This document shows positions 35,357-47,260 of a stretch of 64,000 bases of DNA, in pieces (positions within the stretch are counted from its first letter, which is position 1; the number at the start of each line of letters is the position of its first letter). Made by a program: the position numbers and the translations under genes. Under the pieces are notes generated by a model. It was not told where the DNA came from. It saw only the letters and a list, made by a program, of their open reading frames with translations, and ran no database searches. The DNA is from Streptomyces mirabilis (GTDB lineage Bacteria; Actinomycetota; Actinomycetes; Streptomycetales; Streptomycetaceae). The DNA is taken from positions 2,046,001 through 2,110,000 of the forward strand of contig NZ_CP074102.1 of assembly GCF_018310535.1 (NCBI RefSeq), in the 5' to 3' direction.

Positions 35357-37054
35357 TTACTCGGCCGCCAGGCGAGCGATCGCCTCGTCCACGGTCAGCT
35401 CCTCGCGCTCGCCGGTGCGGCGGTCCTTCAGCTCGAGGACGCCCTCGGCCGAGCGGCGCCCGGCCACCAGGATCTTCGGTACGCCGATGAGCTCGGCGTC
35501 CGTGAACTTCACGCCCGGGGAGACCCCGGCGCGGTCGTCCACGAGGACGCGTACGCCCGCCGCGCCGAGCTTCTCGGACACGTCGAGGGCGAGCTCGGTC
35601 TGCAGAGCCTTGCCGGCGGCGACGACGTGGACGTCGGCGGGAGCGATCTCCTTGGGCCAGCACAGCCCCTGCCCGTCGGCCGACTGCTCGGCGAGCGCCG
35701 CGACCGCGCGGGAGACGCCGATGCCGTACGAGCCCATGGTCACGCGGACCGGCTTGCCCTGCTGGCCGAGGACGTCGAGCTGGAAGGTGTCGGCGTACTT
35801 GCGGCCGAGCTGGAAGATGTGGCCGATCTCGATGGCGCGGTCCAGCTTGAGGCCGGTGCCGCACTTGGGGCACGGGTCGCCCTCTTCCACCACGACGACG
35901 TCCAGGTAGTCGTCGACCTCGAAGTCGCGGCCGGCCACGACGTTCTTCGCGTGCGTGTTGACCTTGTTGGCGCCGGTGATCCAGGCCGTGCCGGGGGCCA
36001 CCCGCGGGTCGGCGATGTAGCGGACCTTCTCCAGGCCCTGCGGGCCGACGTAACCGCGGACGAGGTCACCGCGGCCCTCGAAGTCCTCGGCGGTGACGAG
36101 TTCGACGACGGCAGGGGCGAGGTGCTCGCCCAGCTTGCCGAGGTCGACCTCGCGGTTGCCGGGGACGCCTACGGCCACGATCTCGCCGTCGACCTTGACC
36201 AGGAGGTTCTTGAGGGTGGCGGAAGCCGGGACGCCGAGGTGCTCGGCGAGCGTCTCGATGGTGGGGGTGTCGGGGGTGTCCAGCTCCTCGACCGGGCCGA
36301 CGCCGGAACCGTCCACCGGCTTCAGGGCGAAGGTGACGGCCTCCGTGTTGGCCGCGTAGTCGCAGGACGGGCAGTCCACGAACGTGTCCTCACCGGCCGC
36401 GGCGGGCGCGAGGAACTCCTCCGACGCCGAGCCGCCCATGGCGCCCGAGACGGCCGACACGATGCGGTAGTCCAGGCCCAGGCGGGCGAAGATCTTCTGG
36501 TAGGCGGCGCGGTGCAGCGCGTACGACTCCGCGAGGCCCTCGTCCGTCGTGTCGAAGGAGTACGAGTCCTTCATCTGGAACTCGCGGCCGCGCAGCACGC
36601 CGGAGCGCGGGCGGGCCTCGTCGCGGTACTTCGTCTGGATCTGGTACAGCATGACCGGCAGGTCCTTGTAGGACGCGACCTGGTCCTTCACGACGAGCGT
36701 GAAGATCTCCTCGTGGGTCGGGCCGAGCAGGTACTCACCGCCCTTGCGGTCCTTCAGGCGGAAGAGGAGGTCGCCGTACTCCTCCCAGCGGGCGGAGGCC
36801 TCGTAGGGCTCCTTCGGGAGCAGGGCCGGCAGGAGGACCTCCTGCGCCCCGATGGCGTCCATCTCCTCGCGCACCACCCGGGAGATGTTGTCGAGGACCT
36901 TCTTGCCGAGCGGCAGCCAGGTCCAGATGCCGGCGGAGTTGCGGCGTACGTAGCCGGCGCGGACGAGCAGCTTGTGGCTGAGCGTCTCGGCGTCCGCCGG
37001 GTCGTCACGCAGTGTCTTGACCATCAAACGGGACATGCGCTGGACCTGGGCCAT
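35357..37054 (-). CDS. proS: Proline--tRNA ligase
   Basis: The 565-residue class II synthetase charges tRNA-Pro. Motif 1 region [19 protein letters not shown], motif 2 [27 protein letters not shown] and motif 3 [16 protein letters not shown] are all visible. The inserted editing-type domain (about 225-385) between motifs 2 and 3 marks the bacterial long form. [15 protein letters not shown] at ATG 37054 is the usual start; the open frame runs further upstream without similarity. It lies 105 bases after the GNAT gene in the same direction. Confidence 0.96.
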   Translation of the reverse strand: MAQVQRMSRLMVKTLRDDPADAETLSHKLLVRAGYVRRNSAGIWTWLPLGKKVLDNISRVVREEMDAIGAQEVLLPALLPKEPYEASARWEEYGDLLFRLKDRKGGEYLLGPTHEEIFTLVVKDQVASYKDLPVMLYQIQTKYRDEARPRSGVLRGREFQMKDSYSFDTTDEGLAESYALHRAAYQKIFARLGLDYRIVSAVSGAMGGSASEEFLAPAAAGEDTFVDCPSCDYAANTEAVTFALKPVDGSGVGPVEELDTPDTPTIETLAEHLGVPASATLKNLLVKVDGEIVAVGVPGNREVDLGKLGEHLAPAVVELVTAEDFEGRGDLVRGYVGPQGLEKVRYIADPRVAPGTAWITGANKVNTHAKNVVAGRDFEVDDYLDVVVVEEGDPCPKCGTGLKLDRAIEIGHIFQLGRKYADTFQLDVLGQQGKPVRVTMGSYGIGVSRAVAALAEQSADGQGLCWPKEIAPADVHVVAAGKALQTELALDVSEKLGAAGVRVLVDDRAGVSPGVKFTDAELIGVPKILVAGRRSAEGVLELKDRRTGEREELTVDEAIARLAAE

Positions 37055-37159
37055 GGTTCTCGACTCCTGCTGCGTAAGGGTGATGGCTAGGAGGTTAGCC
37101 GGGCGGCCCATCCCGGTGGAAATCGGTTGGTCCCCCGGCCGGAGGGCAGGCCCAGGCGC

Positions 37160-37729
37160 TCAGCGCCTGCGCAGGGGCAGCGGGGCGCCCATGACGGCGT
37201 ACGGCTTGGGTGCGCTGGGGAAGAGAACCTGCCGCGCGAGGTCCTCGTACCCGAGGGAGCGGTACAGGCCGCGGGCCGGGCTGTCGGTGTCGATGGCGGA
37301 GAGGATCGAGCGGGGTTCGGTGGCGCTGTCCGTGATGCCGGTGATCAGGGACCGGCCCAGGCCGTGGTTCTGGTAGTGCGGGTGGACGTGCAGCTCGGTG
37401 ATCACGAAGGAGTGGTCGAGCCAGGCGTCGCGTCCCTGGGCGCGCAGATACGGTTCCACGACGGTGGACCACCAGTGGGTGCGGTCGTTGGGCATGCCGT
37501 AGACGAAGCCGACGAGCCGTCCGTCGACCGTCGTCGCGCCGAGTGCGCGGGCTCCGGGGTAGGTGAGGTGACGCAGCACGATCTGGCGGCGTACGGCGAT
37601 CTCGTCGGCGCCGAGCCCGAAGGCGAGGGCCTGCACGGCGAGCGCCTCGTCGACGCGCGCCGCGAGATCCAGCGGGCCGACGACCACGTCGTCGGGGTTG
37701 CGGGGGCCCTGACCGGGAAAGCGCAGCAT
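37160..37729 (-). CDS. GNAT family N-acetyltransferase
   Basis: The 189-residue protein has the GNAT fold: LVGFVYGMP, then the acetyl-CoA-binding ITELHVHPHYQNHGLGRSLI with the QxxGxG-like QNHGLG turn, and SPARGLYRSLGYEDLARQ near the end. It should transfer an acetyl group to an amine; the acceptor is unknown. It lies between the other GNAT gene and proS in a leftward run. The ribosome binding site is not obvious. Confidence 0.85.
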   Translation of the reverse strand: MLRFPGQGPRNPDDVVVGPLDLAARVDEALAVQALAFGLGADEIAVRRQIVLRHLTYPGARALGATTVDGRLVGFVYGMPNDRTHWWSTVVEPYLRAQGRDAWLDHSFVITELHVHPHYQNHGLGRSLITGITDSATEPRSILSAIDTDSPARGLYRSLGYEDLARQVLFPSAPKPYAVMGAPLPLRRR

Positions 37730-37863
37730 GCCGGGGAGACTACCGGGGCGCTTCGCCGGATTGCGCCGGGACTACGGGAGGTTGTGTCCGATGCGGCCCG
37801 GCCGGGGGCCGGTCGAGAACCGGTCTGGCGCCGGTCAAGGAGTTCCCCGCGGCCCTGCGAGCG

Positions 37864-38712
37864 CTAGAACAGCACGCTCATGAACGCGCCGATCTCCTGG
37901 AAGCCGACACGGTGGTACGTCGCCCGGGCCGGGGTGTTGAAGTCGTTGACGTAGAGGCTGACGAGCGGGGCGACGTCGGCGAGGGCGTAGCGCATGACCG
38001 CCGCCATGCCCGGGGCCGCCAGCCCCTGCCCCCGGTACTCGGGGGCGACCCACACACCCTGGACCTGGCAGGCCTGCCGGGTGGCGGCGCCGATCTCGGC
38101 CTTGAAGACGACCTTGCCGTTCTGGTCGAGACGGGCGAACGAACGGCCGGTGCCGACGAGTTCGGCCACCCGCGCCTGGTAGAGCAGGCCGCCGTCACCG
38201 GCGAGCGGTGAGACGCCCACCTCCTCGGTGAACATCGCCACGCACGCCGGCATGATCGTTTCCATCTCGTCCTTGCGGATGCGGCGGACGTACGGATCCG
38301 GGGCGATGTCGGCGGGGAGCCGGTCGGTGACCATCAGGGGCTGGTGGGCGCGGACCTCGCGGGCCGGGCCCCAGCTGGGTTCGAGCAGCCGCCACAGCTG
38401 GGCGGTGGCCTCGACGGGGCCGACGATCGAGGAACAGCGGCGGCCGGCCCTTCTCGCCCGGTCGGCGAAGCCGCGGACGGCGCGGGGGGTGGCGCAGATC
38501 GGGACCAGGTTGGCGCCCGCGTAGCAGAGGGACCGCAGCATGCCGTCCTCGTACCAGCCCCACATCTCGCCGCCGAGCCGCCAGGGGTCGAGGCCCGCGA
38601 CCTGTACCCGCGACGCGACGAACGCGTTCGCGACCGGGTCGCGGTCGAGGACGGCGAGCGCGGCGTCCAGGTCACTCGGTTCGAGGACCCTGGTGGTGGT
38701 CTGGGTCAACAC
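37864..38712 (-). CDS. DUF4081-type GNAT family N-acetyltransferase
   Basis: The 282-residue protein has two halves: an N-terminal DUF4081-type half (GLDPWRLGGEMWGWYEDG, GANLVPICATPRAVRGFADR) and a C-terminal GNAT half with VQGVWVAPEYRGQGLAAPGMAAV, the acetyl-CoA-binding turn, and YVNDFNTPARATYHRVGFQEIG. Family members start MLTQTTTRVLEP, so GTG 38712 was chosen, with GAGG 8 bases upstream; ATG 38730 would add six residues. The acceptor is unknown. It precedes the other GNAT gene by 134 bases. Confidence 0.85.
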   Translation of the reverse strand: MLTQTTTRVLEPSDLDAALAVLDRDPVANAFVASRVQVAGLDPWRLGGEMWGWYEDGMLRSLCYAGANLVPICATPRAVRGFADRARRAGRRCSSIVGPVEATAQLWRLLEPSWGPAREVRAHQPLMVTDRLPADIAPDPYVRRIRKDEMETIMPACVAMFTEEVGVSPLAGDGGLLYQARVAELVGTGRSFARLDQNGKVVFKAEIGAATRQACQVQGVWVAPEYRGQGLAAPGMAAVMRYALADVAPLVSLYVNDFNTPARATYHRVGFQEIGAFMSVLF

Positions 38713-39227
38713 GTGCGGGGGCCTCACCATACGGTCTGCTGATCTCCGCACTGTACCTGGCGAGGTTGTGCCTCGCCGCCCCTTGTACCGGCCGGGGCTT
38801 CGGCCGCGGACCGGTGGGCGCGGTGCGCGCAGTTCCCCGCGCCCCCTGGACCGGGGCTCCGTCCCGGATCCCCGTTCGTCCGGGGTCGTTTGTCTGCGGT
38901 GCGTGGGGGCCGGTCGCGCCGTTCCTCGCACCCCTGGGGCGGGGCTGCGCCCCACATCCCCCGGCCGCCCGAAGTTCTTCGGCTGACGGCCGGCGGGGGC
39001 CGGGCGCGCGGTTCCCCGCGCCCCTAAAAGCCCCGGGTCGCCCGGCGTTCGAGAGCGAGGCCCGCCCGCCACCCACCCCGGCCCGCACCATTCAGCCCGT
39101 CCGGCGTTTGAGGACGAGGCCGTTTCAGGCCGATGCGGGGGCCAGGGGGCGCAGCGCCCCTGGCGGGGTTGAAGGGGCAGAGCCCCTGGGGATGATGGGC
39201 CCCTGCTCGAACGGTGCCGCCCGTGGG
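38713..39227. repeat. Long intergenic block of GC-rich Streptomyces repeats
   Basis: No credible gene lies in these 515 bases. They hold several interspersed-repeat-like pieces: GCGCAGTTCCCCGCGCCCC near 38826-38845, a diverged relative at about 38915-38936, GCGCGCGGTTCCCCGCGCCCC at about 39003-39023, the common Streptomyces piece CCGTCCGGCGTTTGAGGACG at about 39098, and GC-rich hairpins such as GGGGCGCAGCGCCCC at about 39146-39160. The last lie just past the ispG stop and could end its transcript. Confidence 0.7.
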
Positions 39228-40385
39228 TCAGCCCGCTACCGACACCGAGGGCTCGCCGGAGGCGATCCCGTCGGCCTCCATCTGCTCGGCAAGCTTCATC
39301 GCTTCCTCGATGAGCGTCTCGACGATCTTCGACTCGGGGACCGTCTTGATGACCTCGCCCTTGACGAAGATCTGCCCCTTGCCGTTGCCGGAGGCGACGC
39401 CGAGGTCGGCCTCGCGGGCCTCGCCCGGACCGTTCACGACGCAGCCCATGACGGCGACGCGGAGGGGGACCTCCATGCCCGTCAGACCGGCGGTGACCTC
39501 TTCCGCCAACTTGTACACGTCGACCTGGGCACGCCCGCAGGACGGGCAGGACACGATCTCCAGGCCCCGCTGCTTGAGGTTCAGCGACTCCAGGATCTGG
39601 AGACCGACCTTGACCTCCTCGGCGGGCGGCGCCGAAAGGGACACCCGGATCGTGTCGCCGATGCCCTCGGAGAGCAGCGCTCCGAACGCCACCGCCGACT
39701 TGATCGTGCCCTGGAAGGCGGGACCCGCCTCCGTCACACCGAGGTGCAGGGGGTAGTCGCACGCCGCCGCCAGCTGGCGGTACGCGTTGACCATGACCAC
39801 CGGGTCGTTGTGCTTGACCGAGATCTTGATGTCCCGGAAGTCGTGCTCCTCGAAGAGGGACGCCTCCCAGAGGGCGGACTCGACGAGCGCCTCGGGGGTC
39901 GCCTTGCCGTACTTCTGGAGGAGCCGCTTGTCGAGCGAGCCCGCGTTGACGCCGATCCGGATCGGGGTGCCGGTGTCCTTCGCGGCCCGCGCGATCTCCT
40001 TGACCTGGTCGTCGAACTGCTTGATGTTGCCGGGGTTCACACGGACGGCCGCGCAGCCCGCGTTGATCGCCGCGAAGACGTACTTCGGCTGGAAGTGGAT
40101 GTCCGCGATGACCGGGATCTGCGACTTGCGGGCGATCGTGGCGAGGGCGTCGGCGTCGTCCTGGGTCGGGCACGCCACCCGTACGATCTGGCAGCCGGAG
40201 GCCGTCAGCTCGGCGATCTGCTGCAGCGTGGCGCCGATGTCCGACGTACGCGTGGTCGTCATCGACTGCACCGAGACGGGTGCGTCTCCACCCACGGCCA
40301 CGGTTCCGACCTGGATCTGCCGGCTCTTCCGACGCTCGGCGAGCTTGGTCGGAACGGACGGCATGCCGAGAGAAATCGCAGTCAT
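39228..40385 (-). CDS. ispG: 4-hydroxy-3-methylbut-2-enyl-diphosphate synthase (flavodoxin/ferredoxin-dependent)
   Basis: The 385-residue enzyme converts MEcPP to HMBPP in the MEP isoprenoid pathway. The 4Fe-4S ligands are visible as [10 protein letters not shown] and later [13 protein letters not shown]; the TIM-barrel part shows [12 protein letters not shown] and [17 protein letters not shown] 40385 ([12 protein letters not shown]) was chosen over longer in-frame starts because family members begin there. It lies downstream of rseP and dxr in the same direction; dxr is the second-step enzyme of the same pathway. Confidence 0.96.
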   Translation of the reverse strand: MTAISLGMPSVPTKLAERRKSRQIQVGTVAVGGDAPVSVQSMTTTRTSDIGATLQQIAELTASGCQIVRVACPTQDDADALATIARKSQIPVIADIHFQPKYVFAAINAGCAAVRVNPGNIKQFDDQVKEIARAAKDTGTPIRIGVNAGSLDKRLLQKYGKATPEALVESALWEASLFEEHDFRDIKISVKHNDPVVMVNAYRQLAAACDYPLHLGVTEAGPAFQGTIKSAVAFGALLSEGIGDTIRVSLSAPPAEEVKVGLQILESLNLKQRGLEIVSCPSCGRAQVDVYKLAEEVTAGLTGMEVPLRVAVMGCVVNGPGEAREADLGVASGNGKGQIFVKGEVIKTVPESKIVETLIEEAMKLAEQMEADGIASGEPSVSVAG

Positions 40386-40559
40386 CTGCTGTGCAACCCC
40401 AAGTTGTGGATCAAGGTCCCGGAATCGTGGGCTCCAGGCTCCGAGATTACGGCACCGGCGCACGCCCGGGCACATCACGCCCCTAAACCCACCCAACGGA
40501 TGGCGGCCGGACACCCAGGGTGCCCGGCCGCCACGAACGGTGTCCTGCCAAGAGACCGC

Positions 40560-41864
40560 CTAGGAGATTTTCACCGGGTTAACAACGTCCGCGATCAGGA
40601 CGAGGATCGTGAAGCAGACGAAGATTCCAGCCACCACATAGGCCACCGGCATCAGCTTCGCCACGTCGAACGGGCCCGGGTCCGGCCGCCTCAGCACCTT
40701 CGCCGCGTTCCGCCGCAGCGACTCCCACAGCGCGCCCGCGATGTGCCCGCCGTCGAGCGGGAGCAGCGGAAGCATGTTGAACAGGAACAGGGAGAGGTTG
40801 AACCCCGCGACCAGCAGCAGCATCATCGCGACCTGCTGCGATGCCGGGATGTCGAGGGTGAAGACATCACCGCCGATACGTGCCGCGCCGACCACGCCCA
40901 TCGGGGAGTCCGCCTTGCGCGGGCCGTCGCCGAAGGCCGCGTTCCACAGGTCGGGGATCTTGCCGGGCAGCGAGACGAGCGACTCGACGCCGTTCTGCAT
41001 CATGTCGCCCATGCGGTTCACGGACTGGCCGAACGACTGCTGGACGATGCCGGAGGCGGGCGTGAAGCCGAGGAAGCCGGCGTACACGTACTTGCCCTCG
41101 ACATAGCCGCCGTTGCCGTCGGTCTTGCTGACCTGGTTCTTGATCAGGTGAGCCGTCAGGTCGACCTTCTGACCCTTGCGCTCGACGGTGAGCGTGACGT
41201 CCTTGCCGGGGTTGGAGCGGATGTCGGACTGCAGCGCCGCCCAGTCGTCGATCGCCTTGCCGTTGAACGCGACGATCTTGTCGCCGCCCTTGAGCCCGGC
41301 GGCCTTGGCGGGCGCGGCCTGGTCGCTCGCCGCGCACTTCGACCGGTTCTCGCTCTGCTGGATGACACAGTCCGAGACCTTGCCGACCGTGGTGGTCTGG
41401 GTCTGCACCCCGAACGTCATCATCACGCCGAGGAAGATCGCGACGGCCAGGACGAGGTTCATGAACGGGCCCGCGAACATCACGATCACGCGCTTCCACG
41501 GCTTGCGCGTGTAGAAGAGGCGGGTCTCGTCGCCGGGCTGGAGCTCCTCGAAGGCGGCCGACCTGGCGTCCTCGATCATGCCCCGGAAGGGGGAGGTGGA
41601 GCGCGCCTCGATACGGCCGTCCGGGCCGGGCGGGAACATCCCGATCATGCGGATGTAGCCGCCGAGCGGGACCGCCTTCACCCCGTACTCGGTGTCGCCC
41701 TTCTTCCGCGACCAGATGGTCGGCCCGAAGCCGACCATGTACTGCGGCACACGGATGCCGAAGAGCTTGGCCGTCGACAGATGTCCCAGCTCGTGCCAGG
41801 CGATCGAGATGAGCAGGCCGACCGCGAAGACGACTATGCCGAGGATCATCATCAGGGTCGTCAT
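40560..41864 (-). CDS. rseP: Site-2 (M50) metalloprotease RseP-type
   Basis: The 434-residue membrane protease cuts transmembrane segments of anti-sigma factors or signal peptides. The zinc site is AWHELGHL in the first helix and LLPLDGGH in the last helix pair; a PDZ-like domain ([24 protein letters not shown]) lies between. Membrane helices are at about 3-23, 133-155, 345-370 and 405-428. Its start overlaps the dxr stop (ATGA). The dxr-rseP pairing is common in bacteria. 174 bases separate it from ispG. Confidence 0.93.
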   Translation of the reverse strand: MTTLMMILGIVVFAVGLLISIAWHELGHLSTAKLFGIRVPQYMVGFGPTIWSRKKGDTEYGVKAVPLGGYIRMIGMFPPGPDGRIEARSTSPFRGMIEDARSAAFEELQPGDETRLFYTRKPWKRVIVMFAGPFMNLVLAVAIFLGVMMTFGVQTQTTTVGKVSDCVIQQSENRSKCAASDQAAPAKAAGLKGGDKIVAFNGKAIDDWAALQSDIRSNPGKDVTLTVERKGQKVDLTAHLIKNQVSKTDGNGGYVEGKYVYAGFLGFTPASGIVQQSFGQSVNRMGDMMQNGVESLVSLPGKIPDLWNAAFGDGPRKADSPMGVVGAARIGGDVFTLDIPASQQVAMMLLLVAGFNLSLFLFNMLPLLPLDGGHIAGALWESLRRNAAKVLRRPDPGPFDVAKLMPVAYVVAGIFVCFTILVLIADVVNPVKIS

Positions 41865-43144
41865 GCACGAGCCTCCGCGGTTGTCGTCTGTGCCATTGGT
41901 GCTGTCCGTGCCGTCTGTGCGGTCAGTTCACGGGCCCGGGCGCGTGCCCAGGTCTCCGCTTCGAGGACGTCCGCCACGGTCAGGGAAGTTCCCGTTCCGG
42001 GTGTGCCGTGTTCCTCAACCACCCGGGTGACGGTCTCCATGATCCCGTTGAACGGCAGGGCGCCGTTCAGGAACGCGTCCACGCACTCCTCGTTGGCGGC
42101 ATTGAACACCGCCGGGGCCGTGCCCGCGAGCTGCCCCACGTGCCGGGCGAGCCCGACGGAGGGGAACGCGTCGTTGTCGAGCGGGAAGAACTCCCAGCTC
42201 GACGCCTTGGTCCAGTCGAAGGCGGGCGCCGCGTCCGGGACGCGTTCGGGCCAGCCGAGACCGATGGCGATCGGTCCCCGCATGTCGGGGGGCGTCGCCT
42301 GGGCCAGTGTCGATCCGTCCGTGTACTCAACCATCGAGTGGACATACGACTGCGGGTGCACGACCACCTCAATGCGATCGAAGGGAATGTCGTAGAGGAG
42401 GTGCGCCTCGATGACTTCCAGCCCCTTGTTGACCAAGGTCGCGGAGTTGATGGTGATCACCGGGCCCATGGCCCAGGTCGGGTGCGCGAGGGCCTCGGCG
42501 GGAGTGACGTTCGCCAGCTCCGCCTTCGTACGCCCCCGGAAGGGTCCGCCGGAGGCGGTCACGACCAGCTTGCGCACATCGGCGCGCGTACCGGCCGCCA
42601 GTGCCTGGAAGAGCGCCGCGTGCTCGGAGTCGACCGGGATGATCTGGCCGGGCTTGGCCAGCGCCTTCACCAGCGGGCCGCCGACGATGAGCGATTCCTT
42701 GTTGGCGAGCGCGAGGGTGCGGCCCGCTTCCAGGGCGGCGAGGGTGGGGGCGAGGCCGATGGAGCCGGTGATGCCGTTGAGGACGGTGTGGCAGTCGGAG
42801 GCGGCGAGCCGGGTGGCGGCGTCCGCGCCGGCCAGGATCTCGGGAAGGGTCTCACCGGGTGCGTACTCGGCCGTGAGCGCCTCCCGCAGCGCCGGTACGA
42901 CGTCCTCGCGCGCGACCGCGACCGTGCGTACGCGCAGCCGGTGGGCCTGCTCCGCGAGCAGCCCGACCCTGCCGCCGGCGGCGGAGAGCGCGGTGACCCG
43001 GAACCGGTCGGGGTTGCGCAGCACGAGGTCGATGGCCTGGGTGCCGATCGAGCCGGTGGAGCCGAGGATCACGACATCCCGGACTCCGTCCACGGGGTCG
43101 AAGACGAGATGCGGATCAGCGAGGGGGGCTGGACTGTCGCTCAT
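41861..43144 (-). CDS. dxr: 1-deoxy-D-xylulose-5-phosphate reductoisomerase
   Basis: The 427-residue enzyme makes 2-C-methyl-D-erythritol 4-phosphate, the committed step of the MEP pathway, using NADPH. The Rossmann motif is [28 protein letters not shown] and [13 protein letters not shown] carry conserved active-site residues, and the flexible loop TASGGPF follows. The C-terminus after residue 395 is an Ala/Thr-rich tail. ATG 43144 ([12 protein letters not shown]) was chosen by family similarity; a run of G lies directly before it with almost no spacer. The open frame continues upstream without similarity. Confidence 0.95.
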   Translation of the reverse strand: MSDSPAPLADPHLVFDPVDGVRDVVILGSTGSIGTQAIDLVLRNPDRFRVTALSAAGGRVGLLAEQAHRLRVRTVAVAREDVVPALREALTAEYAPGETLPEILAGADAATRLAASDCHTVLNGITGSIGLAPTLAALEAGRTLALANKESLIVGGPLVKALAKPGQIIPVDSEHAALFQALAAGTRADVRKLVVTASGGPFRGRTKAELANVTPAEALAHPTWAMGPVITINSATLVNKGLEVIEAHLLYDIPFDRIEVVVHPQSYVHSMVEYTDGSTLAQATPPDMRGPIAIGLGWPERVPDAAPAFDWTKASSWEFFPLDNDAFPSVGLARHVGQLAGTAPAVFNAANEECVDAFLNGALPFNGIMETVTRVVEEHGTPGTGTSLTVADVLEAETWARARARELTAQTARTAPMAQTTTAEARA

Positions 43145-43364
43145 CCCCCCATTGTGGCCGCTGCGCGACCCACACAGGACAGGGCTCCCCTCTTCTCCTC
43201 GCTTCTCCTCTCTTCTGACCCCATTAGCACCCCGACGTACCGGAGGAAGTGAAATCGCCCTTTGTGAAACCAGCGTGAAGATCATGTGATAGCACTTCAT
43301 GCACGTCGTCACTCTCACTGGCCGGTGGACGACCGGCCGGGGGGCGACACCCTGGGGGGTTCTC

Positions 43365-43817
43365 ATGCGGATACGCGCTGCCCTGCCCGCGCTCGCGGGC
43401 GCCGTGGCACTGACAGGCACGTTTCTTCTCAGCACGCCGGCGCAGGCGGCCGGCGGTGTGACCATCTACCACGTCTGGTTCGACAGCCCCGGTTCGGACA
43501 ACCGCTCCAACGCGAGCCTCAACGCCGAGTGGGTGCAGATCAAGAACACCAGTTCGGCGGCGATCTCACTCAAGGGCTGGATCCTGAAGGACGTCTCGAA
43601 CCACAGGTACACCTTCCCGAACGTGAAGATCGGGGCGCACAAGACCATGAAGGTGCACACGGGCAGCGGTAGGGACACCGCGGGGGACAAGTACCAGAAC
43701 CGCCGCGCGTACGTCTGGAACAACACCAGCGACACCGCCACGCTCACCAAGGCGAACGGCGGCAAGGTCGACGCGTGCTCGTGGACGACGCGGGACCCCA
43801 GCGACAAGTACTGCTAG
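43365..43817 (+). CDS. Secreted lamin tail domain protein
   Basis: The 150-residue protein has a Sec signal peptide (1-28, STPAQA cleavage) followed by a single lamin-tail (LTD) domain of immunoglobulin-like fold: LNAEWVQIKNTSSAAISLKG, WILKDVSNHRYTFPNV and YVWNNTSDTATLTKANG are diagnostic. Such domains in exported bacterial proteins are thought to bind nucleic acid, membrane or surface components; no catalytic module is attached. ATG 43365 follows GGGGGG by 6 bases. It is convergent with the secA-like gene, 30 bases apart. Confidence 0.87.
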   Translation: MRIRAALPALAGAVALTGTFLLSTPAQAAGGVTIYHVWFDSPGSDNRSNASLNAEWVQIKNTSSAAISLKGWILKDVSNHRYTFPNVKIGAHKTMKVHTGSGRDTAGDKYQNRRAYVWNNTSDTATLTKANGGKVDACSWTTRDPSDKYC

Positions 43818-43847
43818 CCCCTGCCTCCCCTGCCGGCCCCCGCGTCC

Positions 43848-46655
<2,808 letters not shown>

Positions 46656-46671
46656 AGGAATTCCCCCAGAA

Positions 46672-47157
46672 CTAAACGGCGTCCACGAGCATCCGAATCC
46701 AGTGATTGGCTCGTTGCAGAATGTGGACGCCCTGCTGATTCGCTGTGATCACCTCGCGCAGGACGGGATCGTCGACCACGTCGAGTGCGCTGCGGAAGAG
46801 TTGCTGGATGACGGGCCGTTCCCCCGGCCGTCCGGCGTCCAGCAGACCGTCGACGTCACGGAGGTCGATGCGCCGGATCCGTACGGCGTCGAAGGAGGGC
46901 ACCGGCGGGCGCGGCTCCGTGTCGACCAGGGCGAGCGCGCAGTCGTTGAGGAGAACCGCGAGGGCGTCGCGGTGCGCCTCGAAGGTCTCGGGCGCGGCTT
47001 CGCGCAGCTTCTGCGCCAGCGGACGCACCTCTTTGCGGACGGTCCGCAGGGCCCGTACGAGATCCGGTTCGTCGAGCTGACGCCGGGCCTCGGCGCGGGC
47101 GCGCGTCAGCTGCGCGGAAAGGCCGTGACCGTGTTCTTCCCCGATTCCTTGGCGCAT
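46672..47157 (-). CDS. Small protein of unknown function upstream of the secA-like gene
   Basis: The 161-residue protein was not recognised. It is predicted cytoplasmic and mostly helical, with charged stretches [20 protein letters not shown] and [20 protein letters not shown], and a C-terminal amphipathic [13 protein letters not shown] 47157 was chosen for GGGGA 6 bases upstream; an ATG at 47199 has no ribosome binding site. Its stop lies 16 bases before the secA-like start, so the two are very likely one operon. A role as regulator, chaperone or substrate adaptor for that SecA is a position-based guess. Confidence 0.65.
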   Translation of the reverse strand: MRQGIGEEHGHGLSAQLTRARAEARRQLDEPDLVRALRTVRKEVRPLAQKLREAAPETFEAHRDALAVLLNDCALALVDTEPRPPVPSFDAVRIRRIDLRDVDGLLDAGRPGERPVIQQLFRSALDVVDDPVLREVITANQQGVHILQRANHWIRMLVDAV

Positions 47158-47260
47158 CTGCCGTCCCCGTTCGCCATTCTCCTCATTGTCGACGCACATA
47201 TTCGGTGCGGCAAGCGTCGGAATGGCGAACCGGGACGGCAGTGAATTCCTGGGGAAAAGG

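Noticed and set aside
38766..42395. A 1209-residue open frame on the plus strand across ispG and rseP
   Set aside because: It runs opposite three clear genes and through intergenic repeats; no motif or ribosome binding site supports it.
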